Source: Aliiroseovarius sp. S1339 (GTDB taxonomy: Bacteria > Pseudomonadota > Alphaproteobacteria > Rhodobacterales > Rhodobacteraceae). From it: a stretch of DNA of 64,000 nucleotides. The position numbers and the translations under genes were made by a program. The notes beneath the pieces were generated by a model. The model worked only from the letters and a program-made list of their open reading frames with translations, was not told the DNA's origin and did no database searches. Shown here in pieces: positions 63,455 to 64,000 of the stretch. The stretch covers positions 62,001 through 126,000 of the forward strand of contig NZ_JALPQG010000004.1 of NCBI RefSeq assembly GCF_023195695.1, read 5' to 3'. How positions within the stretch are numbered: position 1 is the first letter of the stretch; each line of letters begins with the position of its first letter.

Positions 63455-64000
63455 TTAACCGATATTTCCAAACCACGGCATCCAGTCGAGCATGAATTGT
63501 CCGATCGCATTGACGCTGTTGGTGACGATCAAAAGCGCAAAGACAATCAACATCACCCCCATGGTCTTCTCGACCCAAGGAAGGTATTTTCGGTTGCGCC
63601 CTGCCCATGCCAGAAAGGGTCGTGCAAACAGCGCCGCAATCACGAAAGGCGTGGTCATCGCCAACCCATAGACCGCCAACAAAAGCGCGCCACGCCACAG
63701 ATCCCCCATGCCGGATGCAATCATCAGAATCGCCGACAAGGCCGGACCCACGCAGGGCGTCCAGCCAAAGCCAAACGCCAGACCCATCAGATACGCACCG
63801 ATGATTGTGCTGGGGGCGGCCTTACTTTCCAGTCGCGCCTCGCGATACAGAAACGGGATTTTCACAATGCCAAGAAAGTGTAGCCCGAAGGCCAAAAGAA
63901 CAGCCGCGCCGATATAGCTCAGCATCTCTTTGTAGCGCGCAAACACAGACCCCAGCGCGGTCGCCCCTAGCCCTAGCAGGATGAAAATCGTCGTCACACC
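63455..64000 (-). CDS. soxV: SoxV/CcdA-type membrane thiol transporter, 5'-truncated by window edge
   Basis: The frame is open to base 64000, so the N-terminal part is missing. The visible part has four membrane helices and GLAFGFGWTPCVGPALSAIL, the conserved second CcdA cysteine region. CcdA/SoxV carries reducing power from cytoplasmic thioredoxin to periplasmic SoxS/SoxW. Position directly upstream of soxX matches the Paracoccus order. A weak A/T hairpin (AAAAAACAGGCTTTTTT) follows the stop. Confidence 0.85.
   Translation of the reverse strand, partial: GVTTIFILLGLGATALGSVFARYKEMLSYIGAAVLLAFGLHFLGIVKIPFLYREARLESKAAPSTIIGAYLMGLAFGFGWTPCVGPALSAILMIASGMGDLWRGALLLAVYGLAMTTPFVIAALFARPFLAWAGRNRKYLPWVEKTMGVMLIVFALLIVTNSVNAIGQFMLDWMPWFGNIG

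Overview
The window is chromosomal DNA of a marine-type alphaproteobacterium of the order Rhodobacterales (Roseobacter group). This rests on GC-rich coding sequence, a ChpT phosphotransferase, the olsBA ornithine-lipid pair, L21 with a helix-hairpin-helix tail, a PF13769/MetF/methyl-H4folate methyltransferase cluster with a RamA-like reactivator, and a complete-looking sox cluster. I do not assign a genus. Three tRNA genes are present: Leu-CAA, Ser-CGA and Gly-CCC.

Layout. 1-12.3 kb: the tail of a MobA-like nucleotidyltransferase, a Hint-domain protein, a trans-sulfuration PLP enzyme, tRNA-Leu, a three-gene TRAP uptake operon, a zinc peptidase, a VTT membrane protein with DsbB, TrmJ, ThiE, OlsB/OlsA, and divergent DUF3553/ChpT genes. 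12.3-18.5 kb: obg-proB-proA, three GNAT acetyltransferases and rplU-rpmA. 18.8-22.7 kb: a TPR-sulfotransferase and two overlapping DUF2059 paralogues.

22.98-31.35 kb is an integrative mobilizable element in the 3' end of tRNA-Ser(CGA). It is bounded by a 14-bp direct repeat and carries 12-bp-periodic arm-like repeats inside both ends. It encodes a tyrosine integrase with no ordinary start codon, a VirD2/RlxS-type relaxase and no type IV secretion genes. Its cargo is a tight three-gene operon of VWA protein, PP2C phosphatase and multidomain protein kinase (TerY-P type triad), which is the most interesting system here. Just beyond the right att site, a two-gene module of unknown function encodes a small membrane protein and a large exported protein that share a GDxSPVxQNxxGDVT motif.

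33.8-46.4 kb is housekeeping: betaine-aldehyde dehydrogenase type ALDH, RlmE, Ppx/GppA, the one-carbon/methionine cluster, a CoA transferase, the RamA-like ferredoxin/ASKHA protein, tRNA-Gly, a thioesterase, a TauE/SafE exporter and DusA. At 46.5-49.1 kb a GSCFA-TPR gene sits between a complete SDR gene and a second copy of that gene's last ~175 bp, which looks like a gene-tail-duplicating insertion.

49.2-64.0 kb is sulfur metabolism, all on the minus strand: SulP permease, split Blh-type sulfurtransferase and metallo-beta-lactamase, a YeeE/YedE pair, DUF302, then soxF, soxE, a SoxW-like thioredoxin, soxD, soxC, soxB, soxA, soxZ, soxY, soxX and truncated soxV (listed from low to high coordinate). 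Three perfect ATTC-N8-GAAT palindromes lie upstream of soxX, the DUF302 gene and the YeeE operon. They suggest one ArsR-type sulfide/sulfane-sulfur repressor (SoxR/SqrR/BigR family), encoded outside the window, controls all three units.
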